Below are positions 12,842 to 23,709 of a DNA stretch of 28,815 bases, piece by piece. This stretch comes from Haplosporangium gracile (taxonomy: Eukaryota > Mortierellomycota > Mortierellomycetes > Mortierellales > Mortierellaceae). The stretch spans positions 1 to 28,815 of the forward strand of contig JAAAUF010000534.1 in the NCBI GenBank assembly GCA_015499985.1. The letters run 5' to 3'. The number at the start of each line of letters is the position of its first letter. The stretch's first letter is position 1. A program made the translations under genes and the position numbers. Below the pieces are notes generated by a model. It ran no database searches, had not been told where the DNA came from, and saw nothing but the letters and a program-made list of their open reading frames with translations.

Positions 12842-14819
12842 TTACGATAACCCCAGCCGTTTCATTGTCCTTCGCATATCATCCTCCAGCTTGGCTGTAA
12901 CCACGAGTGTCCCGTCCTCCGTGAACCGATGACTGTTGCCGTTTTGAGTCCCCGCTCCTTGATTTTCTGTGATGGCGACCCAACGCTACATTAAACAAAG
13001 CCAAGGTAGTCCTTTTTCTTGTCAGTCGGCTACCAGTTATTTTCTGTTATGCACAATGGATGGGTCACAGCATGTAGATCAGTTACCTTCAGTTCCAGCT
13101 CCACCATATGAAGGTATATCCGAGGACCTTTCCTGCTATCTGTTCTGGTTCCGTTGTTAGAATACTTGAGGTCTCCAAGAATCGGTGCTATATTATTAAC
13201 AGAATGCGTGTTAGGTTAGGGCTAATCAAGTATATACCCTTCTGCAATCGAGCAGATGCCATGAATCCTCTTACCATGCAATAACTGAGCACAGTGGACT
13301 CGAAGTTGGTGCTTCCTGCCTGTTCTTGGATAAAGATCCAAACGAGCCCAATAAGTCTAGACAAAAAGGTTAGAAACCCGCTACTGTGTAGAAATATTGA
13401 CATATACTCCTTAAATACTGACGGTGAGAGAACTTACCCCTGCGTGAAAGTTTTGAGCTGCAATTACAACATCTGTGGCAGATGGCCAGACCGACTTGGT
13501 TGCCAAAGATGAGTTAGAACCACCACTGGAAGCCATCTGTATGGTCTGTACCTTACCGTTTGTGATCATCAACATATCTCCCTGCAGATGAAAAGATCTA
13601 TTAGATGAGACTGCCCTGCTCTTCCGTCGAGGTACCTTGATCGGTTCTGCTGAACCGACAATTGCAAGATACTATTGTAGAGAGCGGCAAGGTTAGAGCA
13701 GCGAACAACTTTCCACCGATGGAGCATTCCTTGGGACCTTGCAGCTCTTTCTCTAGGTGTACCTTTTTTTGTATCCTGGAGGGCGCACTTGGATCATTCT
13801 TCCTGTCAGAACTTGTCGCTTCATGAAAGCGCGAGGCGAGATCCTGAGCAGCCTTGCGAGTCCTGGCGAGGACCAATATCCCCGATGTAGTCCTATCGAG
13901 CCGGTGAACCAATCTTGGCTTATCTTGATAGCTGCCTTGCAGCACTATGACATAAAACGCATATAGTAAGAAAGTGTGATTAGTAAAATTAGCAAAACTC
14001 AATAAACACTGACAAGAGAACCGCTAATTATCATTCTATATTCACGTTCAGTGCTGATGGTCCTCTTGTTGCTTATAACTGAACCCAAGAAATTCCTACA
14101 TAGGAGTGCTTACATGAAAGAGAACTGTCAATCGACGTAGTGACGCCGGTCCCGCCATGCACAGATATTCCTGAGGGCTTGTTGAGGACGATGATTCGCT
14201 CATCTTCATATATAACCCAGTCTTTGAGTGGCAAGTAGTCCGTTGAAGAGACTGTTGCTGTTGAATGAGATACTCGATCTGTCCCTGAAGATGCCACGAT
14301 TTGCCCCATAGCAAAACCAGCTTCCTTGTCGGCAAGGTCGGGTTCGACAATTGTTCGGATGCGCCACAGTTGCCCGGCCACCGTCCTTGTTGTCGCCGTT
14401 GTAACTGTAACGGTCTTTGCACTGTCCATCATCTCTTCGGTGTCCAATGCGTATCCAGATGCTATCAACTGTGTACCATCCTTAGGGGTAAATATGGAGA
14501 GCGGCAGAACGAGTTTGACCTGGCGTTTCCTTAGCCACTTTGAAATGATGTTATTGTTGAGAGTTGTCCAGTGCGGGTCTTGTGTAAGCCTGTGTCTAAG
14601 GAATCTGTCGAGTCGCATGCCATCTTCGTCAGGAGTTACGCGCAGGTCTTTAATGATCAGTCGCTTCCGATGGTTGTGTTGCCATGGCGGTTGTAGATCA
14701 GGCTTGGCAGCAGCAGGGAAGGATGGTGATGAGTGGAAAAGAAAAGGGCTTGTTGTGATTTTGTTGTTCTTGTAATTGCTGTTGTTGTTATAGCGTGTCC
14801 TGAGTATAGCTCGCAGCAT
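12842..14819 (-). CDS. RluA-family rRNA pseudouridine synthase, probably mitochondrial (RPUSD4-like)
   Basis: Converts uridine to pseudouridine in RNA, most likely mitochondrial rRNA. The exons are 14819-14114, 13944-13763, 13671-13636, 13581-13438, 13356-13275, 13187-13087 and 12985-12842. The phases close to 464 aa. The chosen start gives an Arg/Asn/Ser-rich N-terminus free of acidic residues for some 40 residues, typical of a mitochondrial targeting peptide. An S4-like RNA-binding segment follows (GMRLDRFLR...ISKWLRKRQVKL, about 66-105). The catalytic motif is HRLDRTTSGILVLART with Asp252. Next come the KKYLAIV strand and the TGRKHQLRVH and PILGDLKY motifs at the end of the fold. The last exon ends MRRTMKRLGLS. 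The family assignment is firm; the exact target is inferred. The gene is divergent from Argonaute. Confidence 0.9.
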
Positions 14820-14965
14820 TTGTTTAAGAAGGAAGAAGGAAGGAAGAAGGAAGGAAGAAGGAAAGAAAGGAAGAAGGGAACAAGCATTGGCGTCCACTCC
14901 ACACAACACACACAAATACCCTTAATTGCCACCAACTCCATTCGTCCCTCGACTTTCTTTCTGCT

Positions 14966-14969
14966 CTCT

Positions 14970-15000
<31 letters not shown>

Positions 15001-15001
15001 C

Positions 15002-15036
<35 letters not shown>

Positions 15037-15058
15037 CTCACTCTCTCTCTTTCTCTCA

Positions 15059-15103
<45 letters not shown>

Positions 15104-15118
15104 TTTTCTCTTTTTCTG
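14966..15118. repeat. CT/CTTT polypyrimidine tract
   Basis: About 150 bases of nearly pure pyrimidine on the + strand, mainly CTCTTTCTCTCT units. It sits in the divergent promoter. Such mirror-like polypurine/polypyrimidine tracts can form triplex DNA and keep nucleosomes off; that role here is inferred. Confidence 0.9.
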
Positions 15119-15159
15119 CCTTTTCCTCTCCCTCCCGCATTCATACACACACCACCCAA

Positions 15160-15238
15160 CACAACAACACAGCAACACGACAACATAACAACACAACAAC
15201 ATAACAACACAACAACACAACAACACAACAACACAGCA
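15160..15238 (+). repeat. AACAACAC/AACAACAT minisatellite
   Basis: About nine tandem copies of an 8-base unit with C/T variation at the last base. It lies about 100 nt before the Argonaute start, probably in its 5' UTR. It has no G apart from two interruptions near the edges, so the leader should be unstructured. Confidence 0.85.
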
Positions 15239-15335
15239 TATATCATATATCAAACCTCGAAACAGCCAGCAGCAGCACTCCTCACTTAACAAACGTACTC
15301 GCTTTCTTAATAACAATAAGCTTTTTTCAACAATA

Positions 15336-18300
15336 ATGTCCGCCCCAATCAAGCTCACAGAACTCGTCAAAAGGCCCAACCCTGGCCAAGCTGGCAGACC
15401 CATCCGGGTCCGCACAAACTTCTTTGAGGTCAAGACACTCCCCGACATCAATATCTACCACTACGACGTCACCATCACTCCTGATGTCCCACCCCCCGTC
15501 AACAGGCGGATTTTTGACCAGTTTGTACTACTCAACAGCAAGTCTGACCTCGCCGATGCCTTGCCTGTGTTCGACGGGCGAAAGAACATATTCTCGGCCA
15601 AGGAACTACCTTTTGACAGTCGCACCTTTGAGGTAAAGGCTTTTTTATATGATATGGTGATGATGGTAGACTGATTGATAACTATGGTACTATTCCGTGC
15701 TTGACACACTTACACGGCCTCTTGCTCTTGTCTATCACCGGTAGATAACCTTACCCGGCGAAAGAGCCTCTCCTGGCAAACCCGTCAAATCGTTCAGACT
15801 GAAGGTTAAGAAGGCCGCATCCATCAACCTTGAGGAGCTCGCTCGCTTCCTCAAGGGCAAGGCCGCCATGTCAAACAACTGCCTCACTGCTATCATGGCT
15901 CTCGACGTCCTCATCCACCACAAACCCGCCATGCTCTACACCGTCATCGCCCGCTCCTTCTTCACTCCTGAGGGAAAGGTTATGCTGCCCGGTGGCCTCG
16001 AGGCCTGGCGTGGCTATTTCCAATCCATGCGTCCCGGTGTTGGTGCGTCTTTACTTTATGAAAGCTCGTGCAAGCAGGTGATTGTCCTTGAAGTGTTGTC
16101 ACGTTACTGATATGCGGCGCTCCTCTTTCTTTCTTTATTTCTTTCTCTCTCTGTCTGTCTCTCTCTCTCTCCATCCCTCCCTCCTTTCCGTTTTCTTTAA
16201 CCTGGCGTCGTGATGCTTAGGACGGATGTTGGTGAATATTGATATCTCATCCACAGCATTCTTCCAGTCTGGTTCCCTCATCGAATTGGTCTGCAAGCGC
16301 GCCGGAGTCAGAGAACCAGGTAACTCACCTCATAAACCCTTAGCGCTGTGGAACGACTGGCTTATATCACGATGATCCAAAGTACAAGTAGATAATAAGA
16401 CAGTATCGCTTTTCCTGTGTTTTTCGTCATAGAGGGCCTAATTCGCTTGCAAGATGGAGCCTGGAGAAAGATCGAGAAATTTCTCAAGGGGCTCCGCGTC
16501 AAGGTCATGCACCGCGATGCCTCTACGAGAGGCTTTAAGATCGCCAAGATCTCCGATAAATCTGCTGCGGAAATCACCTTCAGTCAAGAGACTGAAGCCG
16601 GACCCCAGTCCACGACAGTCGCAGCCTACTTCAAGCAAGTCTACAGGACGTCCCTTCGCTACCCCAAGCTGCGCTGCATCACTATTGGTCGCGGCATGGT
16701 TCTTCCTATGGAGGTCTGCTCGGTGATCGAGGGCCAGAGGTATCCCAAGAAATTGGACGAGAGTCAGACTGCCGAGATGATAAGGTTTGCCACCCTCAGG
16801 CCTATTGACCGAGAGAACAGCATCAAGAACGGTCTTCGGGTCCTTGACTTCGGTCATAACGAGTTCCACAAGAGTTTTGGCCTTACAGTCTCGAACGAGA
16901 TGGGTGCAGTGAACGCCCGTGTTCTGCCCGCCCCAGCCATCACGTATCATCCTTCATCTCGCGACGCCAGCTTTTTGCCCAGAGAAGGTGCTTGGAACCT
17001 TATTGGCAAAAAAGTTCTCTCAGGGGCGACTCTCGACTCGTGGGGGGTCGTGGTCTTTGGTACCGAAAGAGACTTCTCTTTGTCGCAAGCCCAGCACTTT
17101 GTCCGCGAGCTCATAATAACTTGCAGTGACACTGGCATGCAAATCAGCAACAAGTCCCCTCGGGTTATGTACGGCAATCCCCATGGAGACGTTGAGGCGT
17201 TTCTTCATCAGAATTGGTTGGCGGCTGGTAAGGCCGCCAACAAGAATCCCCAGTTGCTGTTGATTGTCCTCCCCAATATTGGAGTTCCGCTCTATGCGGA
17301 GATCAAGAGGGTTACGGACACTGTTCTCGGCGTTGCCTCTCAGTGCGTCCAAGTGGCTCATGCCCGTCAAGCCAAGAAACAATATTGCGCCAATGTCTGT
17401 CTCAAGATGAACGTCAAGCTTGGTGGCACCAACTCGGCCTTTGGTGCCAACATGGCCCCCTTCATCACAGAGAAGCCGACCATTGTCTTTGGGGCTGATG
17501 TCAACCATCCTGCTCCAGGTATGATAATTATGATAATCCCCCCCCACATCCTGCCGGCCACCTCTTTTACTACTGGATGCAAATCATAAGACAGTTTGGA
17601 TAAGGTTTAACACATAGATTTTGTTCGCGTTTACTACAATAGGCGACACAACTCGACCCTCCATTGCCGCTGTAGTGGCATCTATGGACATGAAGAGTGC
17701 CAAATATGCAACCTCTATCCGAACCCAGGAAGCGCGCCTGGAAACCATCGCAGACCTCGAGACTATGGTCGTCGAGCTCCTGAGAGCTTTCTTTGCTTCG
17801 TAAGTATCTCTAAAAAAGTGTCGACTGTGTCGATGTCAGTTGGATGGGCTAGAGCTTTTATATATTGATACTAACTTACCGTTCACTTCTGATTTCGACA
17901 ATTCTTTGCTTCTTTTGTAGGACCAAGAACAAGCCTGAGCGGATCTTGTTCTACCGTGACGGAGTCTCAGAAGGTCAGTTTGCGCAAGTTCTCCGAGACG
18001 AAGTGGCTGCTATCCGGTCGGCCTGTAGAACGCTCCATGCTACCTATGCTCCTAAAATCACGTTCGTCGTGGTCCAAAAGCGTCACCATGCTCGATTCTT
18101 CCCAATGCAAAAGGACCAGGCCGATCGATCGGGCAATTGCCAGCCTGGAACGGTGGTTGACACTGGCATTGTTCATCCCTTTGAATTCGACTTTTACTTA
18201 CAGTCGCACGCGGGTCTGCTTGGAACTTCGAGACCTGCGCATTACAATGTTCTTTGCGATGAAAACCGGTTCACATCCGACAGTCTGCAAGAGTTGACCT

Positions 18301-18605
18301 ACAGACTGTGCTACCTGTACGCTCGATGCACTCGCTCTGTGTCTATGGTCCCTGCGGCGTATTATGCCCACCTGGTCGCTCAGCGTGCGCGCTTCCATAC
18401 CAAGGGCGAGAACTGGAGCGAGACCACGCCCTCGGAGGGTTTGAGGGAGTCAGATATCACGTACGCGCCTGTCAAGCAGCAGCTTCAGAAAGGTATGTAT
18501 GACACTTTTTATCTACAAATGAAATTGAGGCCATCCTTTACATTGCAAAAAATTTACTTCTCGCCCATTTGTTTTTTCGCTTCCTTAGTGATGTGGTTCA
18601 TGTGA
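15336..18605 (+). CDS. Argonaute, slicer-competent (RNAi effector)
   Basis: Core of RISC: binds small RNAs and cuts complementary RNA. The exons are 15336-15632, 15745-16042, 16221-16319, 16433-17518, 17643-17799, 17921-18492 and 18589-18605. The phases close to 841 aa. The domain order is ArgoN (about 10-150), linker, PAZ (about 205-325), linker 2, Mid (about 410-480) and PIWI (about 480-810). The catalytic tetrad is complete: D587 ([11 protein letters not shown]), E627 (ARLETIADL), D659 ([11 protein letters not shown]) and H753 (RPAHYNVL). The C-terminus VMWFM matches the MYFV-type end that packs near the active site. The last exon supplies only 17 nt. An AATAAA lies 110 nt after the stop. 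Length and motifs match canonical AGO clade proteins. No Dicer or RdRP is in the window. Confidence 0.96.
16130..16190 (+). repeat. CT-rich tract in Argonaute intron 2
   Basis: A pyrimidine-rich stretch of about 60 bases (TTTCTTTCTCTCTCTGTCTGTC type) lies inside the intron 16043-16220. It is longer than a normal polypyrimidine tract and ends some 30 bases before the CTTAG acceptor. Confidence 0.7.
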
Positions 18606-18875
18606 ACCCCCCCTCTCCAACCATTTGTCTTCTGTGCTTGTCTACAACCCCACCCGTCCGACCTCCTTTCTTCCATCGTCCAACAACATACGCGGTGCTT
18701 AACAGTACATTTGAATAAAAAAAAAAAAAAAAAAAAGAGAAAAAAAGGAAATGAAAAAAAACATTCTCTAATCTCCAAGGGAGGGGTTGAGATCAATCGG
18801 TCTTTGACAAAAAAAAGAGGGTCCGATCGCAATGTTCGGTGTGATGAACCCCTCCTTTGTCTTCGTCCAGCTCTT
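18606..18875. terminator. Convergent 3' region between Argonaute and promethin-like gene
   Basis: This stretch of 270 bases lies between two stop codons on opposite strands. It contains AATAAA at 18715-18720 running into an A-run of about 20 bases and more A-rich sequence, consistent with the Argonaute poly(A) site. The two 3' ends must be close or overlap. No gene is seen here. Confidence 0.5.
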
Positions 18876-19639
18876 TTAACCAGTGACTCGTCGACCACCT
18901 TCATCGGCCCTCTGCTTTGCCTCCCGCATCTGTCGCTGAGCCTCGCGCGTATCACCCTGTCCCCAGATCATGCCTAGGACAGCACAGACCATGAGATAGC
19001 TGACATAGGCGACCATGCTGATCAACCCGACGCCACAGGCAATCAGCAGCGAGACTCCCAAGGCTGGAAGAAGGAAAACTGAGCCAAACATTGCGAATCC
19101 GCCCTAACAGAGATAAGGTGATGAAGGGTACATGATGACGATGAGGGAAGGTGAGTGTTTTTCGGATCAGTTTCGTCCATCAGGCTTGGCATCTGGTTCT
19201 CATTTGATAGTGATATGTAATGATGGATCGAGCGGGTCGGTGTACGTGTCGTCGTCACCAAAGCGCGCACCGCTTGAACTGTAAAGTACACACATACAAA
19301 TCATATACCGGAAGAATATATCTTTACCTCAACAATGGTAAGCCCAATCCCTGCAATGATCAAGCACCCCAGAGTGACCAACGCCATGAATCCCAAAAAG
19401 CAACCCAGAGGAATAGCCGACATGGCCCCAAACCCAATGATTCCAATTTTGACATTGGTGGGGGCTCGGATATATCGGCTCTTGAGATACCCCGCGGGTG
19501 GGAGAACGTAGCGCTGGACAATACCCATCTGCTTGACGGATTCCAGGACCGATTGGGCTTTGTTGGCCATGATCTGGGGGGCTTCTTGGGCAACTTCCCG
19601 GGCTTGTTCGGCTTTTTGCCCGATGTTCATTGTGGCCAT
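18876..19639 (-). CDS. Promethin/LDAF1-like small hydrophobic membrane protein
   Basis: Two exons (19639-19328 and 19103-18876, GTAAAG...GTTAG, phase 0) give 179 aa. Residues 1-63 are a charged amphipathic stretch (KAEQAREVAQEAP...) followed by KSRYIRAP. Residues about 64-155 form an almost continuous hydrophobic block of four to five segments rich in Gly (PLGCFLGFMALVTLG, FLLPALGVSLLIACGVGLIS). The tail is short, charged and Arg/Glu-rich. This layout fits the promethin family (animal LDAF1, yeast Ldo proteins), which works with seipin at lipid-droplet formation sites in the ER. The match is by pattern only, and an oleosin-like or reticulon-like hairpin protein is the alternative. The chosen ATG has a good context; the frame is open further upstream, but that part is Ser/Thr/Pro low complexity. 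Confidence 0.7.
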
Positions 19640-20125
19640 GGTGGTGATGGTTATTGGGGAAGATGTTGTGGTGGTGTTAGAGACTGAAGGTGAGGAGTGT
19701 GTGGAGTGGGGTTGGAGCAATGGAGTTGCGTTGACGAGACAGACGCGGGTGGTGGGGCTGGAGTGTGAAAGGATGTGAATAGGAATAGTCAAAGTGAAAG
19801 CGATCGCTGAGCTTGTTGGGGTTGAATGAGGAGAAGAAGGAGAGTGGAAAGAGGAGGAAGGGAAAACGAGAAGAGTAATATAGCAGAGTTGCGGCTGAGA
19901 AAAGCACGAGCAAGGCGGGAATGTCATGATGATAGCAGCCGAGTGATTGAAAATGGAATGCATCGAGATGCATGGATACTATCACGATCTGATGAGAGAT
20001 CGGAGTATTACGAAAATGAAACGCGATAGAGGCAAACAGACGCGTCGTGATGTGAGATATTACGCGTTAACTAGAGGGGAATATTATTTTCGCGTAAAGG
20101 GGGTGTCTGCTTTTTTTAATGGTAT
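19640..20125 (-). promoter_or_regulatory. Promoter of promethin-like gene with two ACGCGT motifs
   Basis: This 486-base region lies upstream of the promethin-like start. ACGCGT occurs at 20040-20045 and 20062-20067, 22 bases apart, about 400 bases before the ATG. ACGCGT is the yeast MCB element bound by MBF/APSES factors. Whether it acts here is inferred. No gene is seen in this stretch. Confidence 0.4.
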
Positions 20126-23100
20126 TCATGGCACTTGAGGTCGTCTTGCAAAGTGTCGGCTTACAAAGCCAGGCCATCCTTCGACAGGGACCCGGGAGTG
20201 AATGGCGCAATCCTCATAAAGCCTTTGGACACTCGTTGAGGTATATTCTGATGTTGCCTTGCCCATCATTTCTCTGTTCATCTTGACAGAGAGCGCCATC
20301 GAAAAGAAGTAGAGCTATTGCAAAAGGTGACAGTGACATGCATCCCAAGAAAAAAGCAAAAATGAAAGAATATGCATGTTAGAAAAACTTCTTTTACATC
20401 CAATGACTGCTTGACTATGTGTCCGCCTCTGGCCTACAAACAATAATGTCTTTCTTTTACCTGTTTTAGTTTTTCCAAATCAGAAAGATGCTTCCCTAAC
20501 ACTTCGTCTGCTTCCGGTGTAGCCTAAAATTATGGATAGAATCAAACGTTAGTACTTTTAGTCTTCATGAATTGACCTGTTCATGTTTTGAAAGGACGGG
20601 GTTATTTCAAGCAGCCTCAGTACACAACGACCATGACGGATACATGCCTCTGAAGGAGACTCATCATCAACTTTTTTCCCGTCAGTATCCCCTTCCTGAA
20701 ATGGATAGTCTTCTTCGGCGTCTACGTAGATCGAGACGACGGTGTTGCGCCACGCTGGGTTACTATGATGGCTCGGATGGATGGTTGTCCTAGGTTTTTC
20801 GAACAGCGTGGCCTTCTTGATCCCGCTCACCAGTCGATCCACCTGCCCCTGAGTGTCTTGAAGAATACTATACAGCTCCCGCATTTTTTTCTTGTGATCT
20901 TCTGCTTGATCGCGGATAATCTGACGACAAAAAGTTTTGATTTTTGATTTGTAAGATACAACATAGAGAACACGAGTAATTAGCAAAACACAACTGCATT
21001 TTCTACTGCTGGTCAACATAGTGCTCGGAAATGAGAGCAAATGAGATCTAGAATTGGCTTCTATGACATTACGAGTGCGCTGTTACTAACCTGCTCAAGA
21101 TCCTTAATCGTCGTCTTTGCATTCTCCATCTGGACCTGCAGCTCGCGTGTCGAGAGTTGCATCTGACCCATATCCCCACTCATCACACGATGCCTCGTTG
21201 GTCGCCCCTGTTGCGACAGTTGATACTGCTGCTGCTGTTGATGATATTGGTTGTGTCCGCTGCTCGCTTGTCGCCAATCCTGTCCAAATCCCCCATATGA
21301 CCGCCTGGATTCTGTTGGAGACAAACACGCGCTTTCTCGTTCCGACATCATCGATAAATCGTCATCCGTACCGTACTCGCTCAGAAGATTTCTCATTCGG
21401 ATGTCTAGAATGATTGTATAGGTAAAGCATCACACATCATTAGCCAATTATCAGAAGAGCAACAACCAGCTCCTTCTGTACAAAAGTCTCCCTTCAAAGG
21501 ATTTGTGGCACTCTCTTACCTCCATGATCGTAAAATAAATTTGAAGATTTTACGATACGTTTAGATCCCGCTTTGAGCCCAAACGACCAAACAGGTCCAG
21601 GAGCTCGGAAGCTGACGACCAAGGAAGGGCCGGTCGATCGAAACCCTTCCAGCATCTTTCCATTCCTGTGAAAGAATTCAACCGTCATCGGGTGTCTACC
21701 CGCCTGCAGTAGAATCCTGCCTTCTGCCTCCGTTGAGTAATGCATCCCATCATTCTCGACAACCAGAGTGTTCGAAATGTAAAGCACTGACCCATCATTC
21801 GACGATAGCCAGAAAGAATAAACGCCATCTTGCATAATGTCTATGTGGGTTGTGAACCGGACCGCAAAATTGCCAGACTCCTTGTAGGGCCGGCGGGGCT
21901 GATATTCAGCGGGTCCATGTCCATCCATCCCAAACCCATTATTTCTCTTTCCTGCAGAGCCGGTGTAGACCTGTGGTCGAAAGAGATCCCGTTCAGTGGT
22001 GTCATCGATCATAAAGTTGCCAACAATTCCTACATGGTCCGGGCGCATTTCGTCAAAGTTGGGGAGCCAGTCCCACTCGCCCTCGTAATACTCAAACACA
22101 ACACCCGGTCGATAGTCCCGTTGGAGCTGAGGCTGGTTGGGCGAGATGAAGTTTGCCAGCGTTGATGAAGGATTGGCTGAAGGACCAGCGAGGTCTCCTC
22201 CTCCCATTCCTATGGAGCTGCAATTGTTGGAGGAGAGGAACGGCTGCATCGTTGGATGGTGCTGTAAAGGTTGAATGGTATGCTTTGTCCGACGATCTGT
22301 TTCTCGAGAGTGCCGATCCTGAAAGCCATCCTCTTCGCTGCTGCTGCTGTCGATATCTTGCCGCGACGACAGAGAGTCTGTTTGCTCTAAACCCACTGCC
22401 TGAGGTGCTCTCGCACCGGATGCGCTTGAGGACGACAAAATTTCCTGACCTGGCGTACTTGAGGGCGCTGCTGGTGGCTCATAGATGGAAGAGGATAGAA
22501 CCGACGACCTGGAAACTGATGAAATTGATCCATGTCCCGAGTATTGAATACCAGGTGCAGAAAATCGCCTCGACCGCGATCTTGTCATAGTTCCTCTGTT
22601 ACTTGAACTAGAAGTGGGTGCGTTCGCCGGTCCTGCCTCTAAAGGGGAAGAAGAGTTGGTGGCGTATCGTGCTGTTCCAGCTCTAGAGGTTACTGTAGAA
22701 GACAGGGAAGAGACATGCTCACCAGATCCTTTGTTGATAATGGAAGATGCCTTCTGGCTGTCTTCAAAAGAATGGCTGACACGGTTATGTGTTGATGCGG
22801 CGTTACCGTCCTGTAAATGCTGTTGCTCAATCATCCACGTCGCATCTCGGAGTAGATTGGAATACTGTGGAGCATCGGAAACAAAGACAGAGGACCCTCG
22901 AACCGAATAACTACCAGAGAAATCCACTGCGGCATCACTCTGAACACTCATGGTTAGACTCTTTCGGTAATCGGGTGACGCAAACATCATCATCTCCTCA
23001 ACTCCGTGCTGCTGATGCGATGCTGAAGATAAAGACGAGTTTCTCCTGGACAATATTGACAGTGCTGAGGGCGATGACGGGGAAGAAGGAGACGAGTCGA

Positions 23101-23709
23101 TGGAGTGTTGTTGACCGTTTGTCAAAGCACTCATCCCTTTGACAGTAACAACCTCGCTGCTGATTTGACTCGCCGACTTGACATGTCGTTTGTAGCTTGC
23201 GATTGAAGATTGGGAAGATTGATGGCGATGATATCCTTGCGGACTCTGTCGAGATGTATCCCCTGCTGCTGCTGTCTGATTCGATAGGCAGGAAGACAAG
23301 GAAGGTAAAGCTGGATGATTGTCGAAAGGATCTGTCCGATGGTCGTGCTCCCGAGGGATCAGGATGTTTAAATCTAAGGAGTCGAGGTCCCCGTGGTCGT
23401 AGACAGAACAGTCGTCGTCGCCGCGGTCTGCGTCTACAGTGGATGATTCATCCCGGTGCAAGGATTCCTCTTGTGTCGCTGTTCTTGAATGTCGTCCAGT
23501 AACGGTACTGAAGGAGAGTGTGGACATGAATGTTGTATTTGAGCTGGTCGAGCACAAGGAGCTGATGGAAGCTGCAGACGGTTTGTTGTGTAGACTATGT
23601 TGCTGCTGCTGTGGTGGTGGTAGTGCTGGTAGTGGTGGTAGTGGTGGTAGTGGCGATATGCTGTCGTTTGTCGTGAGACTTGACCGAAAGGAGTCTGGTC
23701 GCTGAAGAT
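20126..23709 (-). CDS. PA14-domain and coiled-coil protein, 5' end unresolved
   Basis: The exons are about 23709-21520, 21404-21091, 20920-20624, 20523-20461 and 20314-20126. The phases agree and give about 1,017 visible residues. The first 530 residues are Ser/Pro/His-rich low complexity. A PA14 domain follows (about 22125-21580: GVVFEYYEGEWDWLPNF, FTTHIDI, LSSNDGSVLYI and VVENDG, all typical of PA14 beta-barrels that bind glycans or proteins). Then come a Gln-rich part, a coiled coil spanning exons 2 and 3 (about REL..QVQMENAKTTIKDLEQ), and an ordered C-terminus with WRNTVVSIYVD and EGWPGFVSR. I see no signal peptide or membrane segment. The large frame has no ATG near its start and an in-frame stop upstream; acceptors ATAG (23710) or CAG (23702) suggest an upstream exon. 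Function is unknown. Confidence 0.85.

Larger units (their letters stand above)
14820..15335. promoter_or_regulatory. Shared divergent promoter region of pseudouridine synthase and Argonaute
   Basis: About 516 bases separate the two start codons. The region contains a GAAGGAAGAAGGAAG purine block (14826-14880), a long CT tract and an AACAACAC-type repeat that ends about 100 bases before the Argonaute ATG. Both transcripts must start inside this repeat-rich stretch. I see no clear TATA box. Confidence 0.6.

Noticed and set aside
14733..15246. Long Ser/Leu/Phe and Arg/Glu frames on both strands.
   Set aside because: They are translations of the CT/GA tract and the AACAACAC repeat in the divergent promoter.
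18718..18737. A-run after Argonaute as a sign of retrotransposed cDNA insertion.
   Set aside because: Argonaute here has six introns, so it is not a retrocopy. The A-run follows the gene's own AATAAA signal and needs no insertion event.
22153..23705. Several + strand frames of about 100-145 codons.
   Set aside because: All are antisense to the large exon of the PA14-domain gene and show no family motif.
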